The notes under the pieces: model-generated
Databases searched by the model: none
What the model was told of the DNA's origin: nothing
The model's input: only the letters and a program-made list of their open reading frames with translations
Part shown: positions 1-11,800 of the stretch, one piece after another
How positions within the stretch are numbered: position 1 is the first letter of the stretch
Layout: each line of letters begins with the position of its first letter
Position numbers and translations under genes: made by a program
NCBI GenBank assembly: GCA_001598975.1
Contig: BBXU01001556.1
Coordinates: 1-27,297, forward strand
Source of the DNA: Parachlorella kessleri
Lineage: Eukaryota > Chlorophyta > Trebouxiophyceae > Chlorellales > Chlorellaceae
Reading direction: 5' to 3'
Length of the DNA: 27,297 nucleotides

Positions 1-38
<38 letters not shown>

Positions 39-52
39 GGGGGGGGGGGTCC
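1..52. repeat. GT microsatellite running into a poly-G tract
   Basis: The window opens with about 17 GT units followed by GA and a run of about 13 G. It is a simple-sequence tract with no coding potential. A very similar GT-then-G tract lies at the opposite end of the window (27264-27290). Confidence 0.95.
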
Positions 53-512
53 CCCACAAACGTTTGCCAGAGGGGGCAGATGATGTCGGTGACAGAGAAT
101 GAAGACGGGGCAGGGGCGTGGGTCGCTTACTAGAACTAGCATTGGTGCGGCTGCTGGAGTACCGTGCCTGCTGGTTGTGGTGGAGGTGGTGGGTGGGATG
201 TTAAAGACTGGGAGAGGTGCGTGGTGTCTCGAATGTCCTGGCTGGGCAGGCTTGAGGCACAAGCTTAGTTCTTGTCAAGTGCACTTCCCCCTGGTGGGGC
301 TGTGAAGGAGGTGTATGCTTGGGAGTAGCATTGGAGCCTAAGTGATGTGAGCCTGGGCGCCGCCGTTGTCTGTATGAACCCCATCGCGCGGCTGGAGGCT
401 TACAACCGACGACGGTGTTGTTTGACGTACTGGTGTGGGCGAGGCATGCTGTAAACAAGTGCGTCCGTGGCCGCTGAGAATACCCATGTGAGCCTGTTTG
501 CTTCATCTGCAG

Positions 513-566
513 GCCTCGGTGCACGACGGCGCAGCAGGAGGAGCGGCAGCCAAGGCTGCAGCTTAA
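513..566 (+). CDS. Possible last coding exon of a gene entering from the left (tentative)
   Basis: A pyrimidine-rich stretch ending in TCTGCAG at 506-512 looks like a splice acceptor. It is followed by an open stretch of 17 codons (Ala-Ser-Val-His-Asp-Gly, then Ala/Gly-rich with one Lys) ending in TAA at 564-566. An Ala-rich ending is common in green algal proteins. Read one base later, the same sequence gives a different short Gln/Arg-rich tail ending in TAG, so the frame is not fixed. I could not join it with confidence to an upstream exon; an open stretch with a GTGGGT donor candidate near 118 is one possibility. Nothing identifies the protein. It could equally be chance. Confidence 0.22.
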   Translation, partial: ASVHDGAAGGAAAKAAA

Positions 567-1219
567 GCTTTAGCCCACCTGCTCCGGGTCACAGCGTGTG
601 TTGATTGAGAGCATCACCCAGGTTGTGATGTACTGACAATGAGCGATCGACAGGGAGTACTACAGAAGAGCAACAGCAGGACTAACGGAGTGTCCGGTGG
701 GTTTTTTGGAGTGGGTGGCTGAGGCAGGCAGCATGTCCAAGCTGAGAAAAGTTGTTAGTTGAATGCTTGGTCAGAGAAGCGTCTGAGGTGCACCTCAGGC
801 TCGTGTACGCCATGCTGTGGTTCTTGGCTCCAGCGCTTCGTGTTCTGACCTTCGTTGGGGGCGCTGTTTTTTTATGGGGGGATTTGTGTGCCCTTTAGTG
901 ATGTGCCCAGCAAGACTGCCAGCCTGTGGGGACTGCTATGGCATAGAAGCCTAGGGCGTCCTTTCCCTGGCAATTCCCCCTGTTGTACATTTGATGTGCT
1001 TAATAGTTTTTATAGCTAAATAATAAGTCCATGGTCACCTAGTATGCACAGAAGGCTGCCATCTTATGTGTTGACGAGCAGTGCTGTGATTAATGCAGGC
1101 TTGCACCAGCGGGTTTAAAGGTTGTATTGTCAGAGCTGGTGCAAGTGGGCGAACGCACTGTCAGCTTGCAAGTTTTGCAATGTGGTCAGTTTCCACAGCC
1201 CTTGCGAGTCCTCCACAAT
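567..1219. other. Intergenic DNA, nothing recognised
   Basis: I see no convincing exon, RNA gene or ordered repeat here. There are T- and A-rich patches around 866-880 and 1000-1025. If the exon at 513-566 is real, part of this stretch would be its 3' untranslated region, but no TGTAA polyadenylation signal was found. Confidence 0.5.
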
Positions 1220-2130
1220 TTATTCCTGGGTCCTTGCAATGGCACGTGATTGTTGGTGGGCAGCCTTCAACAGACCACCTACCGGGCCAGGACAGCGGTC
1301 TGGCTTCAGTTCATTTGCTTCTCCTCTCCTAGTGGCCTTAGCTTCTCTCGGGGAGAGAACTACTGGATCAGCACTCAGGCAAGGCTCAGGCACATTCTGC
1401 ATCCAGCCCTGTCAGTCCAGCTCAACTCTCACTCCCAGTTCGCATTAACTGCCACCCATGCTAATGAGGTTGGCCTAGCCACCGTCAGCAAAGAATCAAC
1501 CTACTGGCTCAGATCACAGGCAAGACACAGAGCATACCTGCATCAAACCCTGTCAGCCCAGTATACCCGTAACTCCTCACTGATCGCATTACCTGCCACC
1601 CTTAATAAAGAATCAAGGCCTAGCTACCTTAAGGGATAGCACACTCAGAAGCTGGTCGTGGCTACTCGCATCTGCTATGGGTGGCCGTCACTAGCTGATA
1701 GGGCCGCCACAAACCGACTGCTGGCAGTTGCCTCAGTTACGGGCCTGCGAGCATGTTCATCAAGGGCTCGAGTCGGCCGTAACCACCAAGGGTTACTTAA
1801 TAAGTGCATACAGCCCTGTCAGTCCAGTATGCCCATACCTCTTCCCTATCCGCACTGACTGCCACCATTACCAGTCGACTGCGTCTTTGCAATGGCAAGT
1901 TGCTGATGGTTGGCGGCTTTCAGGTGACCACCTACCAGGTCAGTGTCTGCAAACCTGGCAGGAGTACTGGCCTAGCCACCGTCAGCATAGAATCAAGCCA
2001 CCTATCTCCAAGAAGCTTTTTGGGTCATTGGCTGTTCGTGGTGGCCGCCACTGGCTACTAGCGCTCCACAATGGCAGCTGCCTCAGCTGCGGGTACAGGC
2101 AACAGGCGTGATCACCAAGGGTTTGACTTA
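1220..2130. repeat. Block of diverged, interleaved repeats
   Basis: Several short modules recur. A CCCTGTCAG(T/C)CCAG module followed 40-50 nt later by CTGCCACC occurs at 1407, 1548 and 1814. A module of about 58 nt starting TGCAATGGCA and containing GACCACCTACC occurs at about 1227-1285 and 1887-1945. A module GGCCTAGCCACCGTCAGCA followed by AGAATCAA occurs near 1473 and 1970. A module like GCAG(T/C)TGCCTCAG(T/C)T(A/G)CGGG, followed by a CACCAAGGGTT core, occurs near 1725-1795 and 2073-2123. Copies are clearly diverged and the spacing is irregular. No long open frame with recognisable protein similarity is present. It is probably a degraded non-coding dispersed element, because related copies of the first module lie at 25310-25580. 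Confidence 0.7.
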
Positions 2131-2690
2131 TTGCGATCGGCTGCTTCCACTTCTTTCTCTGGCGCCCCAGACTGGCCACTTCGCTTAGTGCATTAGCAGC
2201 ATGGGACTGAAGCCTTTAGGTAAACCGGCAGGCCTATCAGGCCACTTGCATACAGTTGTCGAGGAACCAATCGGAGGGTTGGCTTGGCACAGAGACGTGT
2301 TCCTCATTTGCCGTACACTCGGTTGCTTCTACAAGCTTTCCCCACTCACTTGAGCACAGGCAGGCTTGTTGAACCGCTTCGCTAGCAGGATAAACAGATC
2401 AAATCTTGCAGAAAACGCACCAGGACTGGCGGGAAGCCCTGGAGTTCGTCACCTGAGGCTCACCAGGTAACCAGACTCTGCCTTACACTGCCTTAAGGAG
2501 GTTTACAGCTTCTTCCGGCACTATCGTGGCAGAGTGATAGTGCTCTCGGAGCTGTTTGGAGTTCCCAGAGCGGCACACGGCCTACTCACTGGAGGGGCCT
2601 CAGGCGCCCGGCGGTCTATGTCTGCTCAGGTATTGGCCTGCCATCTTAATCAGCAGGCGTCCCCGGAAGTAGCTGGGGCTGACGCGTGCT
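2131..2690. other. Upstream region of the CW-family gene
   Basis: This is non-coding sequence immediately before the first ATG of the gene at 2691. The frame of that ATG is closed by a TAG at 2670-2672, which supports a start inside the window. It should hold the promoter and 5' untranslated region. I see no clear TATA box. Confidence 0.4.
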
Positions 2691-5600
2691 ATGTGCAAGC
2701 ACCTGCAGGGACACACGCAAAACGCCTTCAGCACTCAAGTGGCCTTGGCGAGGGATCTCAGCGTGCTATTGGTAAGCAATCGTTGTTGTTTAAAGCATGT
2801 ATGAGGCGCTTGGGCTTCTGGCAACCGCCCCGTACCTGGCCTACCACACCGCACCTTACTATCAGTGGCCGGTTCATGCCTTCAGGGAGATGAGATAGCC
2901 CCCATCTTTCGTCGGGGCGGCAGCAACGAGGGCCCCACTGACTTTCAAGCAGCTTTCCAGCGTGGGGCAGTGAACCAGTATGGGAGCGGCCTGCATGACG
3001 AGGATGAGGACGAGGAGGGACCGCGGCTGCTGCCAAAGTTCACCAGCCTTTCTAGCATAGTTCCGGTTGGCGTGCAGCTGGACGATACCAGTTGCACAGT
3101 ACAGCCTGCAGCAACCATGCAGCAGCAGCAGCAGCAGCAGCGACAGGGCCCACCAACGGGTCTCTGGAGCCGGCAGGCTCAGCCAGAGCGGTCAAAACAG
3201 GGCAGCCAGCAGCGGGGCCCTGGCCGGCCAGCAGAGCAGCCTAGGCAGCAGCAGGAGCAGCCACAGCGACCGCACGACAAGCAGACAGTAGCTAGAGCAC
3301 CTGTCACCGGTCCTGGCAACAGGAGGCGCGCTGCTTCAGAGCCACGGCCAGAGCCCTCCTTTGGCCCTGTAGCTACTGCATCGCCAATTGATTCAGCAGC
3401 CGCGTCGCCTGCTGGAATGGCGGCGGCAAAGAGGCCAATCAGGTTCAAAGTAAAGCTGGGAGGCAAGCATGTAGGCACTGTCAGCGGCAGGGCTGCACCC
3501 AGCCTTGGCGGGTCCCCGGTGCTGGCGCCGTTGCTGGAGCCAAAGGCCACAGGTGCGATCTGGGTGCAACGGTAGCTGCCTAGGTTATGTTGATTACAAG
3601 GGAGCAAGTGTAAGCTCGATGCCCGGCTAGTTAGGCAGGGCATCACGCTGAAGCAAAGCCCATTCATACTGCAATGTTTTCACTGAACATTGTCACCTTT
3701 TCAGAGTTTGAGACTAATGGTTCAGCAGGGTGTGGGGCTTGTGCATTTGTATCTGCACCCTTCGTAGGCGTGGTATTATTAGTTGTTAAGTCCGTGCTTC
3801 ATATTTCCCTCATGCAGTCGACAACATGTGCAGCCTTGGTGCCATCCAACTCCTTAGCCCCATTCCCCCTCACTGGGGTCGTGTGATCGATGGGGAAGCT
3901 GAGCCTCTGGCAGGAGCACCCCAGCAGCAGCAGATGCCCCGTGCCGTTATAACTGCGCCAGAGCCTCAGGCAGCTGCTGCACCACAGCAGCTGCAGCAGC
4001 GGTCACCAAGCCCCTTCAAGGCTGTGAGCATGGAGGCCTCACCCGCTGAGGCAGGGAGAGCTCACTCGCCTTTCGCGGCGCTTGCAGGCCGCAGCCCTGC
4101 TGCCGAGGGACAGGCACCGCCGCCCAGCTGGCAACAACAAGAGTCTGGTCGTAGTAGGGATGCCCAGCCAGCAGTTGCACCCCCGGAAGGGCCTGCCCAG
4201 CAACAGGTTGTAGCTGGGTCGAAACCGTCCCTGAGATTGGGGTCTTCTGGCCCACAGTCTGTTCTCAGCCCAGTGCCCTCCCTGTGGAGCCGGTTGCTGG
4301 AGTCGCCTGCGGGGCCTCTTGCCACTGGCTCTGCCGCAGCAGAACCCACGCTGCGGCCAGAGCTGCGTACTGAGGCATCAGCGCAGCAGGCCGCAGCACT
4401 GCCCGCTTCCAGGGCTGGCAAGCGGAGCTCGCAGGATGGGGGTAGGGATTGCGAGGAAGGTGGCGCAGGGGCGCCTGCACCCAAGCGGCCGCGCTCTGCT
4501 AGCGCCGAACCCAGCGAAGGTCACCACCTTGCCGACGCACATCGGCCTGCTGCTGCCCGGCGGCAGGGGAGTGCAGAGCTGACTCTCACCGCACAGCAGC
4601 GGCACGCGCGCCAGCAAGCGGATGCCAGTCAGCAGCAGCGTGCTGCACAGGGCAAAGTGTTGGTGCCTGAAGCTCTTGGTGCACCCAAGCATGAGGTGAA
4701 GCAGCCTCGGTCAGCATCAAACCAGGCTAGCCAGCCCCGGCAGGAGCGTGAGCAGGCACATCATGCACAGCAGCAGCAGCAGGGATTGCGAGCTCCCACG
4801 CCCACCCCCCAGCAGGCCCCTCGCCTGCAAGGGCAGCATGCCCAGCTGTCTGCTGCTGCTCTGGATGATTCCATGCTGGGTGGTGTTGCTGCAGCGCTAA
4901 ATGCGGTGCTGCAGGCGGGTGCAGATCCTGTCAGCCAGTCTAGCAGCAGCCTCCTTCAGCTGCAGGTGAGAGCTGCTGGAGGTCAGGTGTAGTCTCTGGG
5001 CCTGCTAGTCTGAGGGCTCGGTTGCTACTGCTACGCCCCTAGTCTGGATCACTGCATGCGGACTTCCGTGTCCGTGTCATTAGTGCCACTACCAGATGCA
5101 TTGGCGGTTAGCCATGCCAGGTTGGTGGTGCTATCTGTTTCCTGCCAGCTCAGTGCCTAGTGGCCGTTTCCAAGATTGCCAATCATGGTTGCCCCTCGCC
5201 TTCAGGTCTTGCAGGATGAAGGCCGCCGGCTGAAGCGCTTTGCGGAGAGGAAGATGGCAGGGGACCGCCACACGCACGTTAGCTGCACGTTCCTGCTCTC
5301 CTCGGGGCTCAAGTTCCTGGCGGCGGCGGGTATCATGGAAGCCAACCCACGGAAATTCAACCGTGAGAGGTACGGCCATGTCGCTATTGGAATGGGACCC
5401 TGCGTTCTTGCTTTGGCCCGTTGTTGCCCACGTGGTTGGCATGGCAGCTTTGCAGGCAGCCCTGGCTCTGGTAAGCTAGTGGGTTTGCTGTGTGGCAAGG
5501 TGATGCGAGCTTTAATGATGGGGAGCTCAGTTGCTGACTATTACCACGGATTCATTGTAAGCCACAGACATCAACCTTCAACACACTCTGCCACTTGCCA

Positions 5601-7152
5601 TTGCGCACCATATGATATATCATCATCCCCCCTTCCTGTCCCTTCACCAAGGGACTCTTTGGCGCGTTGCACGCGTCCTTTTCATGGCATGCCCGGGAAC
5701 TTTACCTGGGACATTGACTTGTCCGCATACAACACTCCTCTCCGCGCTGTGGCCTTTCCCTGCGCAGCTGTTCGACCATGTATTCCCAGACCGCTGCCAT
5801 GCTCGAGTCTTGCGCCCACGCTGCGCTGCGCGCCGAGGGGCCTGCTCTGGCCGCCCAGGGTGTGGCTCTCCTGGCGGAGCGGCTGGGCGCGGTGTGTCGT
5901 CTGCGAGCTGCTTACTGCATGCGGAATGGTGAGTACCATAGGGACGAGAGGATCGGGCCCAAAGCGGGCTTGCAGCAGGCAGTTTGAGGATGGTGCAGTG
6001 ACATGTCCAAGGTCCTGTGGAGGCTTTTGGCGAGCGCAGCTGCGACTACGAGGCAGGCTACTTGGGTTAGGATGTGTCGTTCGGGTCCCAAAAGATTTCA
6101 GCAAGCGGTGTAAGTGGGGCTGCCAGAGTCTTGCCTTCACCGATTATCTCTTGTCTGGTGCCAGGCACATCCAAGTGAATGTTGGATGCCGAATGGTATG
6201 GCCGATGCTTGATGCCAGAGCTACCATGCGCCCCGCAGAGCTCACACGAGATGCAGCTGCCTTCCGCACGGCGGTGGAGAGCGCCCATGGCGAGACCTTC
6301 CAGCGGCCCTCCCCCACCGACAGCAACGTCTCGGCCACTGTGACCATCCCCCTGGAGGGAGGGTCCCCAGGCGGCGACCTGCACAGCCATCAGCAGCAGC
6401 AGCTGGCTCAGCAGGCAGGTGCCGCAGGGGCAACGGCAGCCGCAGCGGCCCGCAAGAAGCAGCAGGGCGGGTCAGCCGCTAGTTCTCCCAGCACCGCCAG
6501 GCTTGCTGCGGCCAGTGCCGGCGGTGGCAAGAAGCGGGGGGCAGAGGAGGCTGGCAGTGGAATTGTGGCCGGCGCCGCCGCGGCGCCGCAGCTGCTGGTC
6601 CTGCCGAGGCGCATCACGGACCGCGAGCTGGGCATGTCGGGGCACATGCAGGGCGTGATGGTGGCTCTGTCGGCGTTCGGCCGCAGCTCTGAGCGGCTGA
6701 GGGAGTACCTGGGCAAGGCGGCTGCTGAGGTAGGTAATGTCGTATCCAAACAATTTTGACCGTGCATGTTGACGGTGTCTCTCAAGAGAGGGACCGAAGC
6801 TTCTGGATGGAGCGCCTCCTTGTCTCCTCCCTTTGCAGTTTGGCTGGAGTTGCCTTGGGCGCGGACACCTGTCCTGGTTGTGTGCATATGGCTGGTCTTG
6901 AAGCTTTTGAAGGCGCCACTCCCACACTTTCCCTCTTCCGGCTCTCTTTCTAAATAAGCTGGCATCAGGATCGCCTTTAATGCTGGGAAGTGAGAGCTTT
7001 TGGTGGTTGCCCCGCTGCAGGGCAATGTCCACGCGATGAAGGCGGCGGCGGGCGCCTCGCTGCTGTCTGCGGATGCCGGGATGGGCAAGCTGGATGCTGT
7101 GCTGAATGTGGCTAGGGAAGCGCTGGATGCCGCCATGAAGATTGAGGCATGA
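2691..7152 (+). CDS. CW-type zinc-finger family nuclear protein homologue lacking an evident CW domain; AF4-like C-terminal helical domain
   Basis: Seven exons: 2691-2771, 2886-3552, 3818-4965, 5206-5369, 5768-5928, 6239-6729 and 7021-7152, giving 947 residues. All junction phases agree; the exon 6 acceptor could instead be 6221. Visible features are an N-terminal DLSVLLGDEIAPIF segment across junction 1, an acidic DEDEDEEG patch, a Gln run (about 106-112), the motif IRFKVKLGGK (212-221), a LLSPIPP motif just after junction 2, and a long Gln/Ala/Pro-rich linker with a basic PKRPR patch. A helical region follows (DEGRRLKRFAERK near 636-650, then YSQTAAMLESCAHAAL), with a last helical pair at about 860-947. 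From memory, this order matches plant CW-type zinc-finger proteins: an LG-FQ-DF N-terminus, a KVKIKVG motif, an LLSPLP motif, and an AF4/FMR2-like C-terminus ending in GNH and MEAI. Those plant proteins bind methylated H3K4 through CW; no Trp/Cys CW signature is seen here. A chromatin or transcription role is inferred. Confidence 0.72.
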
Positions 7153-8867
7153 AGGGGCAGGTCAACTAGGTCGGCAAGGGTCAGGCATGTTGTGTCAGAG
7201 CTTGCCGGTCTGTCCGCATACGCCAGTGGGTGTGTTCGGTGGGGAGGCTGGAAGTGGAAATGCGAGGGATGGTTGGAAAAGGCTGCCGGGGGCTGCGAGT
7301 GGGCTGCGAATGGGGAGTACAAGCCTGTGGTGAGCCTGCAGTGGTGAGAAAGAGATTAGAGATGGCCAGTTTTCATGGCGGTCCTTGTAGCTACCAGCCT
7401 TTGGGCATTTATGTGGAATGCTGGAAGAGTTTTGATTGATCTGGTGAGGGGGTATTGGCGTTATCTTGACGTGACTTGTCTTGACCACTGTCTCTATGCG
7501 GCGCAGCAGGCGGTTGCCTGTACATGTCGCGGCCCAGTTCAGTCTGCGTCCACTGCTGCTCACACTTCCTTTCCTCTGCTTTTGTTCTCTCTGACTGAAT
7601 CTGTATGTTTTGTTCTATCAGCACAGCCCTGGGCTAGGTTGGCAGTCACTTTTTTGCGGGCGCCGCTTGGCTCATCGGAACCTTATAGCGCCCCTCTCTC
7701 GCCTGAACCATGCACTCTGCATGCCTGAACAATGCCATATAGACACGTGCTATTGTTTTGAGCACTTGCTCACTATCTGCTAGCAGGTGTGTGACCAGGT
7801 GTGTATGGTGCCTGCCCTGGCCGCTCCGTCAGGGCTTGCAACCCGTGGGCCATGTATTGCCAATCTACGGCTTGCGCGCTTGCTGTCACATCGATGCCAC
7901 CTGTCCGCAACCCTCCCTGCTTTAAGCGACCTTTTTAGTTAGTTCCTTCCGCGCTGGTGTGGACGCCCTTCCCTGTTTTGCATAGTTATAAGCTATGGGG
8001 GTATGGCTCATAGCAGTGAATGCCCACCATGGGATGGCAGTGTGTTGCCTCAGTTTGTTAGGATTCAGGGGTTTTGGGGATGTCCATGGGCAGGAGCCTG
8101 CCTCTTTATTGCTGACAAGCATGCAGGAAGCCATCTTTAGCGGGTGCTGGCTACGTATTTCTCTGCTGGGTGCTGATTGCACTGCATATATGAGAGCCAC
8201 GATAGCAGTGTGTAGTCTGGGGCCGCTGCTCGTGCACTTTTCCTGGTTTGCCTATCGTGCAGCCTCTTGGTTGTGACGCAGCGACACACTTGGAGCTGAG
8301 GTGCGGCAGTGCTGCCTGCAACCTTTATTGCCCGAACTCCCGAGCCTTGCATGAATGATTGAGAACTGGTTTTGGTATGCGTAGCTATTAGCAAGCATGT
8401 GTGTTCCTGGGTCCTGCACTTTTTGCACTGCGATCGTGCTTCATGTGAGTGTGTCTTACTTCTGACTGGCTGGGTGCTCGGCAGTTCTGACATTTGTTAC
8501 ACTTGGGGCTCACTGTAAATGCTGACATTCATGAGCGAGCCCTAATATGTGACCAGGTACCTCGTAGGTACCAAGCGATGTTCCAAGTGCCGCTTGCACC
8601 ACACTGGTGCACAATAGTAACCGAGGATGGGGGACGGCACCAATCATACTTTAGTCATAGTCATTTTAGTTTAAGGTGGAAGTTGGCAGTTAATGAATGG
8701 GCTGAGGCAGCAACTTTTGCATACCTGGGAACTTGCGCCCAAGCAGGCTGACTCATGTTTTGTCATTACGACATGTGCTTGTCCATCCCGACAGGGTTCA
8801 ATTAAGTCCTTAGAATTTACGGCATCGTGTACTGCAGGAGTGAACTATACAGCGCAGCTGGCTGGTC
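7153..8867. other. Intergenic region between the CW-family gene and PPME1
   Basis: This stretch of 1.7 kb has no supported exon. It should contain the 3' untranslated region of the gene to its left, with one TGTAA signal at 8514-8518, and the PPME1 promoter in the last few hundred bases. Open frames here are short, lack family signatures and mostly lack an ATG. GGTACC occurs twice within 17 nt near 8557-8573. No transposon ends were recognised. Confidence 0.5.
8514..8518 (+). terminator. Candidate TGTAA polyadenylation signal
   Basis: TGTAA is the usual chlorophyte polyadenylation signal. This is the only + strand copy I found between the stop at 7152 and the PPME1 start. It would imply a 3' untranslated region of about 1.36 kb for the CW-family gene, which is long, so the assignment is tentative. 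Confidence 0.3.
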
Positions 8868-11800
8868 ATGGATGGCATGCCACCACCCCCACCACGTCAG
8901 GTTGGGAAGAGCGGCGACAGAGGCCTTTTCCGCGCTGCACTGCACAACGCATCCAAGGGATCAGGTGGGAGGCCTCATCACCTCTGAAAAAGGAGGGCTT
9001 TTCAGCTGGGAGCGGACCAGGCTACACAGCTGTCTGTCCCCAGGGCACAAGCAAGGCGAACTGTTAGGGCCGCACGTGGGTACCGCCCTCTAACAGGTTG
9101 CATGCCCTCGCTTCCATACAGCGGGCCTCACCAGTCCTCCGATATCAGGAGCCCCGGCAGCCGCCACCCCCCTTAAACCTGGCGCCGCAACAGCCGCCTT
9201 GGCCCTGCCGCTACCCTGGGACTCCTACTTTGACCAGCAGCTGACCGTGGACTGTCCCAGCAGGAGAGCCACTCTCAACGTGTACCAGGCCGGCTCTAGC
9301 GGGCCTGTGGTTCTGTGCCTGCATGGCGGCGGCTACACCGGCTTGTCATGGGCGCTGTTTGCGCAGCACCTCAAGGGCAGGTGGGGCCGCTGCCTTATCT
9401 CACAACGTTACGATCCCTCTCGTTCCTTCTCTGTCGAGGGAGGTGTGTGGGTGTGGGGCGGCGGGGGGGTGGGGGGGGGGGGTGGTAAGCAAGGTACAAC
9501 GGCACCTCACCTCAGTAGCTCATCTCGGATGCTTTGTGTTGTTGCATGCATTCATTCCTCAGCCAGCCTGACGCCGCTCCGACTCACACCCCTGTGTAGG
9601 TGCCGGGTCATAGCCCCAGACCTCCGGGGCCACGGGCTATCGACCTCTTCAGATGATTCTGACCTTTCAGCAGACACTCTAGCGGCTGACGTGGCGGCTT
9701 TGTGGGTCTCCCTCTTTGGACAGGGCTCTTCACCCTCCGGAGACGGGCCAGCAGCAGCGGCAGCAGCAGCAGCAGAAGCGGCAGCGGAGGCAGCGGAGGC
9801 AGGAGCCGGAGCCGACACAAGCCCATCCGATGGCAGCGGTGACGGTCCTGCAGCGGACACCCCGAGGTTGGCGGCTGGGGCAGCATGCAGTGCAGGGGTA
9901 GCAGGCACATCAGAAACAGAAGCAGTAGGCACGGCAGGGGAAGCGACGAGGCCCTCAGCGGCACCAGACGCAGCAGCACCCCCTGCAACGCCCCCACCCA
10001 CAGTGCTGGTTGGGCACAGCATGGGGGGCGCCATCGCCGTGCACGCTGCTGCCCTAAATGGTGAGGCTGTGCTTACCTCGTGCCCTGGCGGTACGACTGC
10101 CGGCATGTGCCAGCCAGCCTTAATTGTTTTCCGCCTCCCAGGGGTCCTGCACAGCACCACTGCGGGGTTTGTCAGCCTGGGGCAGGGCCACAGGGTCACA
10201 GTGCTCGCCCTTAGACCGATTTAATCGACCCGTTGGTGTTGTTGTGCTGCACTAGAAGTAGCCGGCTGGCATGGTAGTCAAGGTTTACCCTGCTTTCAGG
10301 GCCAGGGCCGCTATCAGCGGCGTGTGCCCCCACTGTTTCCGTGCGTTCTTCAAGCTGCTGCCAGGGCCATGGCCGCTATCACCCACGTGTGCCCCTGCTG
10401 TTCCCCTGCGCTCTGCAGCCATCCCCAGCCTGGAGGGCGTGGTGGTGATTGATGTGGTGGAGGGCACTGCCATCTCTTCGCTGCCATTCATGGAGAGCGT
10501 GCTGCGTGGGAGGCCCCTGCGCTTTGAGTCGCTGCGGCAGGCTGCTGACTGGGCGCTTGCCACGGGTGGGTGGTGGTGCAGTGGCGCCCCTAGCATCAGG
10601 GTTACCCGCGGTTTACCAACAACCTGCCTATGGTGGGGATGCATGCCACCTCTGTGGCCCGGAGGGTACAGTGGGCGGCTTGACTTGGGAGACGGAGAGC
10701 CGCCTAGGTAAGTGGAGTAGCCTAGCTCGGTTGTCTGCCCCCTGGATGCGCAAGGTGCAGGCCTTGCATCAGTGCCTAGGCATCGACCTCGTTGCCCCTA
10801 GGCCCGGACTTGCCATTTCCCTCTCATGGGAGCCTTCCTGTTGTGTGTGTAGATGTAGTTGCTATCTATAGCTGGTGCTTGCAGGCATGTGTCGGCGGGA
10901 GGAGGCGGCCCACATCTCCCTTCCCTCCATGCTGCGTCAGCAGGGCGCCGGCGCCAGCTCAGCAGGTGCTGCCGCTGCTGCCCAGCCTGCTGTCGGTGTG
11001 GACGGCGCCGCTGTGGCCACCCAGGGAGGTCCTGCTGAAGTGCCAGGGGAGCAGCAGTACAGTGGCAGCAGCGGCGGGGGCGGGGGCGGGGCGGAGGATA
11101 TGGGTTTGAGATGGGCACCATCCTTTGGTGTGCTGGGGCCACTTAGGGAAGACGAAGAGGAAGCGGGAGCGAGGGAAACTACCCAGGCTGCCGACGCAGC
11201 GGCAAACAGCAGCACACTTGGGGTTGACCTAGCAGCAACAGCAGCAGCGGCAGCAGCAGAGCCAGCAGCAACCAGCGCTGCCGCGTCGCCCCCAGGACAC
11301 CCGCTCCCGCTAGGCAGCGGCGCTGCTGCACTGCCATCGGTACCAAGTGCCGACCGCAGCGCCGGGGGCGACGCAGCAGCCGGCAGCGAGAGCCGCCGGG
11401 GGCTGGGCAGAGGATCCCGGAGGGACGGCAGCACAGAAGCTGCTGCCCTGAGGGAGGGTAGCTGGGCGGGGCGGCAGCAGGGGGCTGGCAGCGGCTGGTG
11501 GGTGTGGCGGACAGCCCTCCAGCAGTCCAGCAAGTACTGGGAGGGGTGGTTCCGCGGCCTCAGCGACAAGTTCCTCAGCCTCAAGGTCCCCAAGGTAGGC
11601 GTCTGGCTGCTACTGCGGGGCTGCGCAGGTGCTGCAAGCGTAATCGAGCGGCGGGGCTCCCTGTCCCTTGCTGCTGCGGCTTCAGCTGCTTGTAAGGGAG
11701 CCTAAGGAGCCAGGCTGTTGCATGTGGCCAGTAAGAACCCACCTACCCTAGCTAACTCACGACCAATACAGAACTCACAGCCCGTCAACTTGGGTGTGAC

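Noticed and set aside
3118..4790. CAG repeats in the CW-family gene considered as an expanding microsatellite
   Set aside because: They encode short Gln runs, are interrupted, and are ordinary for green algal nuclear proteins.
5176..6759. A 527-codon open frame on the + strand
   Set aside because: It reads through two introns. The conserved YSQTAAMLESCAH segment is in another frame, and clear splice sites at 5369, 5768 and 5928 rebuild the family pattern.
6408..7322. A 304-codon open frame on the minus strand
   Set aside because: It is antisense to the last exons of the CW-family gene, has no recognisable domain and no intron structure, and is explained by GC-rich codon shadowing.
9552..10199. 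A 215-codon minus-strand frame antisense to PPME1 exon 3
   Set aside because: Composition is Ala/Pro/Ser shadow of the Ala-rich insertion, with no motifs.
10937..11593. A 218-codon minus-strand frame antisense to PPME1 exon 5
   Set aside because: It is a low-complexity shadow of the second Ala/Gly-rich insertion.
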